The notes under the pieces were generated by a model. It was not told the DNA's origin, did no database searches, and saw only the letters and a list, made by a program, of their open reading frames with translations. From Elusimicrobiota bacterium (GTDB taxonomy: Bacteria > Elusimicrobiota > Elusimicrobia > JACQJN01), in contig JACQJM010000167.1 in assembly GCA_016205045.1 (NCBI GenBank), forward strand, positions 1-5,072: a DNA stretch of 5,072 bases, given 5' to 3'. The translations under genes were made by a program, and so were the position numbers. Shown in pieces: positions 1-5,072 of this stretch. Numbering within the stretch: position 1 is the stretch's first letter; the number at the start of each line of letters is the position of its first letter.

Positions 1-214
1 AAATGGTGTACACATCATCCGCCACCGCGGTAAATGCGTTGCCCATGCCAGGAGCCCGAGCCCCTGCGCCTAAGTCCTCGAAGGCGGCATCTGAGAGAAG
101 TGGTAAAGTGATAAAGTGGTAAAGTGATAAAGTGATGAATAATAAAATACATGGTAAAGCTCTGCCACTATACCACCCTACCACGCTACCACTGTACCAC
201 GTTGTTTTCTTCAT
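1..214 (-). CDS. PorV/UPF0164-family outer-membrane beta-barrel protein, N-terminal part (runs off left edge)
   Basis: Reading leftwards from the ATG at 214-212, the frame stays open for 71 codons to the window edge. The product begins MKKTTWYSGS. It has a positively charged n-region (Lys2, Lys3, Arg18), a hydrophobic stretch at about 19-40 (CILLFITL, FITLPLL) and a plausible signal-peptidase site after SDA (41-43). Residues 44-71 read AFEDLGAGARAPGMGNAF then TAVADDVYTI. This is the conserved start of mature PorV/PorQ/UPF0164-type outer-membrane barrels (GARAxGMGxAxxAVADD). PorV is the shuttle that receives C-terminal-domain substrates in type IX secretion, but the wider family has many members with no known function. 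The ATG overlaps the TGA of the upstream FN3 gene (ATGA), with a good ribosome site at 226-218, so the two genes are probably one operon and translationally coupled. Oddly, codons 5-39 are made almost wholly of 8-bp repeats. The family call is fairly firm; the specific role is inferred. Confidence 0.85.
   Translation of the reverse strand, partial: MKKTTWYSGSVVGWYSGRALPCILLFITLSLYHFITLPLLSDAAFEDLGAGARAPGMGNAFTAVADDVYTI
98..137 (+). repeat. Tandem array A: five 8-bp units AAGTGRTA
   Basis: There are five contiguous units: AAGTGGTA, AAGTGATA, AAGTGGTA, AAGTGATA and AAGTGATG. They alternate G/A at the sixth base, so there is also a 16-bp period. On the minus strand they encode most of the hydrophobic core of the porin-like signal peptide. 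Three units equal eight codons, which explains why the peptide FITL recurs at residues 26-29 and 34-37. Eight is not a multiple of three, so gain or loss of one unit shifts the reading frame. Confidence 0.95.
163..202 (+). repeat. Tandem array B: five 8-bp units TACCACNN, inverted relative to array A
   Basis: The units are TGCCACTA, TACCACCC, TACCACGC, TACCACTG and TACCACGT. The TACCAC core recurs at 171, 179, 187 and 195, exactly every 8 bp, while the two trailing bases vary. TACCAC is the reverse complement of GTGGTA in array A, so the two arrays are inverted copies separated by 25 bp. On the minus strand they encode residues 5-17 of the porin-like protein, seen as WYSG repeated at residues 6-9 and 14-17. 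Being more degenerate than A, this array looks older or more constrained. Confidence 0.92.
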
Positions 215-3200
215 CTAATCACCACCACCGTGCCGTTAAACACCTTTCCTTCCGCCTCCACCTGGTACACGTACACCCCGCTGGTCACCACGCTCCCGTT
301 GGATTTACCGTCCCACTTCAGTCTCTGGGTGCCCGCATCATATTCCATGTCGCTCACATAGGCTCCCTTTAAATCAAATATCTTTGCCCCCACACCTACA
401 TCCGCAGGGTTGTTGACCTGAATGACTATGTCATCGTTGAGTCCATCCCCATTGGGGGTCAAAAATCGGTTTGTGATTCCGGAGGAGTCCACCCCGAATG
501 CGGCTTCCCTTAAAAGTTCGCGCACCTGATAGGGACCAAATGTTCCTGATTTAATCCAGATGGATTGATTCGCCGTGTCCACTCGGCCATAGGCTTTGGC
601 CCATTTTCTCCCGTCATACTGGTAAATGCCCATGTCGGAAACTTGGCTGGCGGTGACTTGAGGGGAGAACGAGATTTGAGTTCCACTGACCTTGTAGTAG
701 AATCGGATTTCCATGTTGGCTTGAGGCAAAAAGAAAAGCTGGGCTTGTTGTCCTTGATCCGCTTTCATGGCGTCAAACTGAACAGATTGGAGGACTTTGC
801 CTCCCACCTCAGAAGTTCGAGGTTGTCCCTGGACATAAATATTTTGGCCCGTGGGATTGCCTCCATTGAGGTAGGGGATAGAGTCGCGATCGAAGCGAAT
901 CAGATACTGTTTGCTGGGGGTTGTCTGGAAGAGTTCTCCCGAGAGGCTCGAAATATAGAGAGAACGGGTGGACTCCTGGTTGTATTTGTCCGAGGCGGTG
1001 ATGGTGTAGTAGTAGTTTTGACCATTGATGAAATCGGTATATTGCAAAGTGTTGCTGGAGACGGAACCAATTATTTGGGAAGTCACCCAGAGATCCGTGG
1101 AACGGTATACGTTGTACTGGGTCAGTTGCTCGGAAAGGGAAGGAGAGTTAAAAGGAGTCCCGTCTTCTTCCGAAATGACTCCCGACCAGGAAATCGTTAC
1201 GCTGGAGAGATCTGGCATAATGGTGCGGTCCAGTCCCGCAGGGTACAGGGGTTTGAGGTCCAAAATGGAAGAGGTGGTGGTTCCCAAAGAGTAGTTGGGA
1301 GCAGGTAAATCATCGCGGGCATACAGCGTGTAGTACCAGGTGGTGTTGAGGGCCAGTCCGGTATCCGTGAATGTGGAAACCGAACCATTGAACACCACCG
1401 TGGATCCACCCAGGGAAGTATCTCCCACAACATAAGCCGTCCCATTGAAAGGGTTGACGGGAGGGGGAGAGCCCGCATTCCTCAAGATCAACACGTTTTG
1501 CGGAATAGGGTTGGGATTGGACCATATGAGCGTGATAGTTCTGGCCAAGGCGTTGGGCGTCACCGATGTGATGGTCACGGAAGCGATGGGGATCCTGGGC
1601 AGGAATGTGGAACCAAAGACGGTATAGTTAGCCACGTTGTTCCAGTTCAAGGAGCCTACGCGGAAGTAGTAGGTCGCATCCGTGGTGAGGTTAGAGAGGG
1701 TTAATGTGCTGAGGGCGATATTGGCGGTAGAGGAGGAATAAATGGGGTTGGCAAAGTTATTCTGTGTAGAAGCTTCTAGAACGTATCCTTCTGCCGTAGC
1801 GCTCTGAGGGGATACGGACAACGGATTCCAGTTGGCGGTGATGGAGGTAGTCCATACTCCGTAGATTTGAGCATTGAGAACCGTATCGGCCAGTGTGGAG
1901 CTGGAACCTGCAGTGGTGAAGTGGGCCACGTTGTTCCAGTTGAGAGAACCTACTCTGAAGTAGTAGGTGGTATTCGCTGACAGCCCGGAGACCGTCAAAG
2001 TGCTCAGTCCAATGTCCAATGTCGAAGACGAAAAGATAGTTCCTATGAAGCTCGAGGCAGTCGAGGCTTCCAAACGGTATCCTTCAGCCGTCTGATCTTG
2101 AGGAGTCGTGGGTAGAGGGTTCCAGTTGACCGTGGCGGAAGTTAGGAACATTCCAAAGATCTGAGCATTGAGCACAGGATTAGAAAGTGTGGAACTGGAA
2201 ATAGGTAATGTGTCGGCATAGGAAGTAGCCCCATTCCAGAGAGCGCCTACACGGAAGAAGTATGTGGTGTTGGGATTAAGAGAGATTGTCGTTAATGCAG
2301 CCAGATTTCCATCAATGGTGACAGAGCTTTTGTTTCCCGTAAAAGCGTTAGGGTGGCTTCTCGTGGAAGATTCCACGACATACCCTTGGGAAGCCACGGT
2401 TCCCCAGGTTATCGCCGCGCTGGAAATATGCATCACACTGATGACAGGATTAGTGGGAGGGGGTCCGATGAGGGTTTTAGTGGAACCTATTGTGATGTAG
2501 TTGGCTGTGTTGTTCCAGTTGAGAGAACCGACCCTGAAGAAGTATGTGGTATTCGCTGACAGTCCGGAGACCGTCAAAGTGCTCAGTCCAATGTCCAATG
2601 TCGAAGACGAGAGGATAGTTCCTATGAAGTTGGAGGCAGTCGAGGCTTCCAGGCGGTAACCCTCGGCCGTAGAACTGGAAGGAGTGGTGGGAAGAGGGTT
2701 CCAGTTGGCGGTGACGGAAGTCTGAAAAACTTCGAATATCTGCGCATTGAGCACAGGATTGGAAAGTGTGGAACTGGAGACAGGCACCGTGTCGGCGTAT
2801 GTGGTGTTCCCGCTAAACAGAGAACCCACCCTAAAATAGTATGGGGTGTTGGGGTCCAGAGAGACTACGGTGAGGGTGGCTAAGTTCCCGTCCACGGTGA
2901 CAGAGCTTTTATTTCCCGTAAAAGCGTTAGGGAGGCTACCCGTGGAAGATTCCACGACATACCCTTGGGAAGCCACGGTTCCCCAGCTCACCGCGGCACT
3001 GGAGAGGTACATCGCGCTGATAACGGGATTGATGGGAGGAGGAGCAAAAGAGGGAAGTGTTCTGGTAGAACCTATGGTGATGTAGTTGGGTTTATTGCTC
3101 CAGTTAAGGGACGCGACCCGCAGGTAATAGATCTTGTCGGAGATTAAGTTGTTCAGCGTGAGAGTGCTGAGCGTGATGTCGGTGGTGGAGGAGAAAGAGA

Positions 3201-4884
3201 TGAGCGTGCTGAAGTCGGATGTGCTTGAAGTTTCTAAGAGGTAACCCTCCGCCGTTTTTGAGGAAGCATCCGGAGGAGACGAGGGCAGAGGATTCCAGTT
3301 GGCGGTGATGGCAAATTGGGCAACGGAGGAGACCTGGGCGTTTAAGACTGGGTTGGCAAGCGTGTAGCTGGAACCTGTGAACGCATAGTTGCTGGGCATG
3401 GTGTTCCAGTTGAGGGAAGCCACGCGGAAATAGTAAGTGGTGTTGGGGAAGAGCCCTTGCACGGTGAGATTGTTTGTAGCCACATTGGTGGTGGAGAAAG
3501 AGGAGATGGTCCCGGTAAAGTTAGAGGCAGTTGAGGCTTCCAAGAGGTAGCCTTCTGCTGTTTTTGAAGAAGCATCGGGAGGGGAGGATGGCAGAGGAGT
3601 CCAAGTGACGGTGGCCGAAGTCAGATACATATCGAAAATTTGGGCATTTTGTACTGTGTTGGACAGGGTGGAGCTGGACAGCGGCGCATCGGCATAGTTA
3701 GGCATGTTATTCCAGTTGAGGGAGGCCACACGGAAGTAGTAAGTGGTGTTGGGGAAGAGTCCCTGCACAGAGAGATTGCTTGTGGTCACATTGGTGGTGG
3801 AGAAGGACGATATGGTCCCTGTGAAGTTGGAAGCGGTAGAGGCTTCCAAGAGATAACCTTCTGCCGTTTCCGAAGAAACTGCGGGAGGAGAAGATGGCAA
3901 AGGGTTCCAGTTGACGGTGGCAGAAGTCAGGAACATCCCGAAAATTTGAGCGTTCGACACCTGGTTGGAGAGGGTCCAGGTGGAGCCCAGATTGGTGTAG
4001 GTGGTTTGGTGCACCCCGGCAAAAGCCTGGGCTCGGGCATAGTAGGTGGTGTTGGCATAGAGATTGGTGAACGTAGCGAATAAATTAGCTGTGTCGGAAG
4101 AATCAAAAATAGGGGAAAATGTAGGGTTGGTGGAGATTTGAGCCTTATAGTTGGTTCCTGCGGGATTGTATCCTGGGGGAGAAGTTCCGGATGTCCAATG
4201 CACGGTGAAGCTGGAACTGCCCACATCGGTAAATGTGGGGGTGGAGATGTTGGGTGGAACAATGGTGGCCTGTGCCGATGTTTCATCCGAAAGGATGCCC
4301 GCCAGTCCGTCCGCCTCCCGTGCTTTGAGAGCAAAATAGTAGGTGACGCCGGCGAGAAGCCCTGTAACCGTCATCGTCTGGACGGTTCCTTGAGAAGCAG
4401 GGGTAGGGGGAGAGGGAGTCACATCCTGGGCCGCATTAAAAATCTCGTCTGAGAGGGCTGGAGAAAGGCCGGGAGTAGAACTCAATTTGATGATGTAGGA
4501 TTTGGCGGTGGTTTGGGGGGCATAGGCATCATTTCCCAAGGATGTCCAGGAGAGGTCCACGGTTCCGGGCTGGGTTCCTGGAACGGCGGCAAAATCGGTC
4601 GTTTTTCCAGGAAAGTAGTAAATGGTAATCAGGCCGCTGCGGGACTGAAAATTGGTGCTTGTGTGTGTGGTCAGAACGATCTCTCCTACGCTGGAATTTA
4701 TGCTGAAGCTGCTGGATGTTTTTTTTTGTCCTCCGGAGTTGATGCTGGAGCGGCTGTTTCTAAAGCTGGCACTGGCGGACTCAAGGGCTCCCACAGAGTG
4801 GGGCTCTGACACGAATAAAGAGGCGAATAAAGTAACGCGAATCAATAACGAATAAACTCGGATGAAGGCTCTATTCGCGTTCAT
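211..4884 (-). CDS. Giant secreted multi-FN3 surface protein with type-B-CTD/FlgD-like C-terminal domain
   Basis: The product is 1557 residues and is probably a surface-exposed or secreted adhesin-like protein; its ligand is unknown. Start choice: the frame is open back to an ATG at 4983, but only the ATG at 4884 places a signal peptide at the N-terminus (Arg5, Arg9, hydrophobic residues about 10-25, likely cleavage after VGA at 31-33). No clear Shine-Dalgarno precedes it. Domains in order: Ser-rich N-terminal module (about 35-95, with SFSINSSVGE and NFQSRSGL); FN3 domains at roughly 96-209, 212-304, 305-407, 408-509, 510-610, 611-707, 708-805, 806-900, 901-998, 999-1095, 1099-1207 and 1211-1312, most with the W...TTYYFRV signature; a beta-rich module (about 1320-1456, GIYQYDGRKW...FGPYQV); and a C-terminal domain at 1473-1557 (FLTPNGDGLNDD, KWDGKSNG, SGVYVYQVE, GTVVVIR). 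The last resembles gliding-motility/T9SS type-B C-terminal signals or FlgD-type Ig folds. I see no cysteine. The exact role and export route are inferred. Confidence 0.93.
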   Translation of the reverse strand: MNANRAFIRVYSLLIRVTLFASLFVSEPHSVGALESASASFRNSRSSINSGGQKKTSSSFSINSSVGEIVLTTHTSTNFQSRSGLITIYYFPGKTTDFAAVPGTQPGTVDLSWTSLGNDAYAPQTTAKSYIIKLSSTPGLSPALSDEIFNAAQDVTPSPPTPASQGTVQTMTVTGLLAGVTYYFALKAREADGLAGILSDETSAQATIVPPNISTPTFTDVGSSSFTVHWTSGTSPPGYNPAGTNYKAQISTNPTFSPIFDSSDTANLFATFTNLYANTTYYARAQAFAGVHQTTYTNLGSTWTLSNQVSNAQIFGMFLTSATVNWNPLPSSPPAVSSETAEGYLLEASTASNFTGTISSFSTTNVTTSNLSVQGLFPNTTYYFRVASLNWNNMPNYADAPLSSSTLSNTVQNAQIFDMYLTSATVTWTPLPSSPPDASSKTAEGYLLEASTASNFTGTISSFSTTNVATNNLTVQGLFPNTTYYFRVASLNWNTMPSNYAFTGSSYTLANPVLNAQVSSVAQFAITANWNPLPSSPPDASSKTAEGYLLETSSTSDFSTLISFSSTTDITLSTLTLNNLISDKIYYLRVASLNWSNKPNYITIGSTRTLPSFAPPPINPVISAMYLSSAAVSWGTVASQGYVVESSTGSLPNAFTGNKSSVTVDGNLATLTVVSLDPNTPYYFRVGSLFSGNTTYADTVPVSSSTLSNPVLNAQIFEVFQTSVTANWNPLPTTPSSSTAEGYRLEASTASNFIGTILSSSTLDIGLSTLTVSGLSANTTYFFRVGSLNWNNTANYITIGSTKTLIGPPPTNPVISVMHISSAAITWGTVASQGYVVESSTRSHPNAFTGNKSSVTIDGNLAALTTISLNPNTTYFFRVGALWNGATSYADTLPISSSTLSNPVLNAQIFGMFLTSATVNWNPLPTTPQDQTAEGYRLEASTASSFIGTIFSSSTLDIGLSTLTVSGLSANTTYYFRVGSLNWNNVAHFTTAGSSSTLADTVLNAQIYGVWTTSITANWNPLSVSPQSATAEGYVLEASTQNNFANPIYSSSTANIALSTLTLSNLTTDATYYFRVGSLNWNNVANYTVFGSTFLPRIPIASVTITSVTPNALARTITLIWSNPNPIPQNVLILRNAGSPPPVNPFNGTAYVVGDTSLGGSTVVFNGSVSTFTDTGLALNTTWYYTLYARDDLPAPNYSLGTTTSSILDLKPLYPAGLDRTIMPDLSSVTISWSGVISEEDGTPFNSPSLSEQLTQYNVYRSTDLWVTSQIIGSVSSNTLQYTDFINGQNYYYTITASDKYNQESTRSLYISSLSGELFQTTPSKQYLIRFDRDSIPYLNGGNPTGQNIYVQGQPRTSEVGGKVLQSVQFDAMKADQGQQAQLFFLPQANMEIRFYYKVSGTQISFSPQVTASQVSDMGIYQYDGRKWAKAYGRVDTANQSIWIKSGTFGPYQVRELLREAAFGVDSSGITNRFLTPNGDGLNDDIVIQVNNPADVGVGAKIFDLKGAYVSDMEYDAGTQRLKWDGKSNGSVVTSGVYVYQVEAEGKVFNGTVVVIR
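218..226 (-). promoter_or_regulatory. Ribosome binding site of the downstream porin-like gene
   Basis: On the minus strand this reads GGTGGTGAT, one mismatch from GGAGGTGAT, the complement of the canonical 16S rRNA tail. The GGTGG core ends 7 nt before the ATG at 214, which is ideal spacing. It lies inside the last Val-Val-Val-Ile codons of the FN3 gene. It supports the ATG at 214 as the start and suggests that ribosomes finishing the upstream gene could reinitiate here. Confidence 0.6.
1600..3972 (-). repeat. Eight tandem FN3-coding repeats (domains 3-10), about 290-310 bp each
   Basis: Within the large gene, eight consecutive FN3 modules share much protein and DNA sequence. The typical pattern is NAQIF, ATVNWNPLP, TAEGYxLEASTASNF, STLTVSGL, NTTYYFRVGSLNWNN, then SSSTL as linker. 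Approximate spans are 3972-3664, 3663-3358, 3357-3055, 3054-2764, 2763-2470, 2469-2185, 2184-1891 and 1890-1600. Domains 6 and 8 are a distinct subtype lacking the NWNPLP segment (WGTVASQGYVVESST, NAFTGNKSSVT). Domains 3 and 4 are almost identical in protein sequence apart from a few positions. Unequal recombination or slippage between units could change the repeat number. Confidence 0.9.
1891..3054 (-). repeat. Higher-order duplication: FN3 pair 6-7 copied as pair 8-9
   Basis: Domain 6 matches domain 8 and domain 7 matches domain 9, much more closely than 6 matches 7 or 8 matches 9. The unit duplicated was therefore a two-domain block of about 580 bp. DNA at 2941-2986 is identical to 2362-2407 (46 bp, offset 579). 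A further near-exact stretch of about 45 bp, coding for the STLDIGLSTLTVSGL region, occurs around 2563-2610 and 1984-2030. Such long exact matches indicate a fairly recent duplication or gene conversion. Confidence 0.85.
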
Positions 4885-5072
4885 TTGGGTTTCGATTAGC
4901 GTATGATTTGCGTTGGGGGGGAAGGGGGGAAGGTTTGTGCGGGTAGGCTCTTGCGCGCGTACGGTGCGGGCCCCTCTGAACATGGGGTTATTATGTCCAT
5001 TTTGTGCGAATTTTTTATTACATCCGTACGAAATCAGGGCAACTTTTGATCCCTGTGCTCAGGGGGAAGGAA
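4885..5072 (-). other. 5' leader / intergenic region upstream of the FN3 gene
   Basis: There are 188 bases between the chosen start codon and the right edge. No minus-strand gene end can be recognised: two frames entering from the edge stop after 12 and 17 codons and the third after 3. The stretch contains two C-runs on the minus strand (C6 and C7 at 4924-4929 and 4915-4921). It also has a small inverted repeat, CCCTG/CAGGG, at 5051-5055 with 5060-5064, and an alternative CAGGG at 5035-5039. A plus-strand frame is open from the ATG at 4982 to the edge. The frame of the FN3 gene is open through the left half, but this extension does not look like protein that belongs before a signal peptide. 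Confidence 0.5.
4990..4995 (-). promoter_or_regulatory. Weak -10-like box (CATAAT) upstream of the FN3 gene
   Basis: The minus strand reads CATAAT here, five of six bases matching the bacterial -10 consensus, within an AT-rich patch (4985-5025) that stands out from its surroundings. The sequence 17 nt further upstream is only ATAAAA, a poor -35 match. An alternative is TTGCCC at 5043-5038, followed 16 nt later by TAATAA. If either is real, the transcript has roughly 100 nt of leader before the ATG at 4884. This is a candidate only; the promoter could equally lie outside the window. Confidence 0.2.

Larger units (their letters stand above)
98..202 (-). promoter_or_regulatory. Long imperfect stem-loop formed by the two inverted 8-bp arrays
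   Basis: Positions i and 300-i pair in register across two 40-nt arms with a 25-nt loop (138-162). In minus-strand RNA I count 28 Watson-Crick pairs, 6 G.U pairs and 6 mismatches. The best run is 116-129 with 171-184, which is uninterrupted. The six A/C oppositions at 111/189, 114/186, 122/178, 123/177, 127/173 and 135/165 are G.U in the minus transcript but A.C mismatches in a plus transcript. The stem begins 9 nt after the start codon of the porin-like gene, where it could hinder initiation or early elongation. It lacks a following U-tract and lies inside a gene, so I do not call it a terminator. The regulatory role is inferred. Confidence 0.5.

Noticed and set aside
1..97. Intergenic spacer of simple repeats and unique sequence
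   Set aside because: The minus strand is an open frame with a strong PorV/UPF0164-type motif, so this is coding sequence cut by the window edge.
98..202. Rho-independent terminator after the FN3 gene
   Set aside because: The stem is long, but no U-tract follows in the minus direction, and it lies inside the open, coupled downstream gene.
98..202. CRISPR array
   Set aside because: The units are only 8 bp, contiguous without spacers, and translated as part of a signal peptide.
565..1308. 247-codon open frame on the plus strand
   Set aside because: It lies wholly antisense to the FN3 gene. Its translation has no recognisable domain or signal, and the repetitive, strongly protein-like minus frame explains the region. 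Other shorter frames on both strands inside 211-4884 are rejected for the same reason.
2362..2377. Palindrome CGTGGAAGATTCCACG, also at 2941-2956
   Set aside because: It is within the codons for VESST in duplicated FN3 domains, so its recurrence follows from the duplication and nothing suggests a binding site.
4885..4983. 33-residue N-terminal extension of the FN3 protein from an ATG at 4983
   Set aside because: It is Pro/Arg/Asn-rich with C-tract-encoded prolines and would bury the signal peptide 33 residues inside. No ribosome site favours it. The start at 4884 gives a normal signal peptide.
5035..5064. Mutually exclusive CCCTG/CAGGG stems as an attenuator
   Set aside because: The stems are only 5 bp and have no U-tract, leader peptide or known riboswitch feature. 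Short matches like this are expected by chance.

Overview
The window looks like part of an outer-membrane/surface-protein operon of a diderm bacterium, read entirely from the minus strand. Base composition is near 50% GC. The style of the large protein is a serine/threonine-rich chain of fibronectin type III (FN3) modules, with a C-terminal 'TPNGDGLND' domain. Together with a PorV/UPF0164-type partner gene, this resembles proteins I associate with Elusimicrobiota and with Bacteroidota-like (FCB) lineages. That phylum guess comes from memory of protein style, not from a search, and is only moderately secure.

Layout, following minus-strand transcription from right to left. Positions 5072-4885 are a leader with no convincing minus-strand gene. 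It holds two C-tracts (G-tracts on the plus strand), a weak promoter candidate and a short open plus-strand frame running off the window edge. Positions 4884-211 encode one giant secreted protein of 1557 residues: signal peptide, short N-terminal module, about twelve FN3 domains, a beta-rich pre-terminal module and a gliding-motility/type-B-CTD-like C-terminal domain ending in GTVVVIR. Domains 3-10 are obvious tandem duplicates, and domains 6-7 and 8-9 are a duplicated pair. From 214 to the left edge (position 1) runs the 5' part of a second gene. Its ATG overlaps the TGA of the first gene (ATGA). It encodes a signal peptide followed by a sequence typical of the N-terminus of PorV/UPF0164-family outer-membrane beta-barrels (GAGARAPGMGNAFTAVADD).

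The most unusual feature is at the start of that second gene. Two arrays of five 8-bp units lie in opposite orientation (98-137 and 163-202) inside the signal-peptide codons. The unit length is not a multiple of three, so slippage by one unit would shift the frame. The arrays also pair in register as a 40-nt stem beginning 9 nt after the start codon, and the A/C mismatches in the repeat units become G.U pairs specifically in the minus-strand mRNA. This could be a phase-variable and/or structure-controlled switch on an outer-membrane protein that is translationally coupled to its putative cargo. In type IX secretion, PorV is the shuttle that carries CTD proteins, so a CTD-type cargo next to a PorV-like gene makes functional sense. 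The link is inference.
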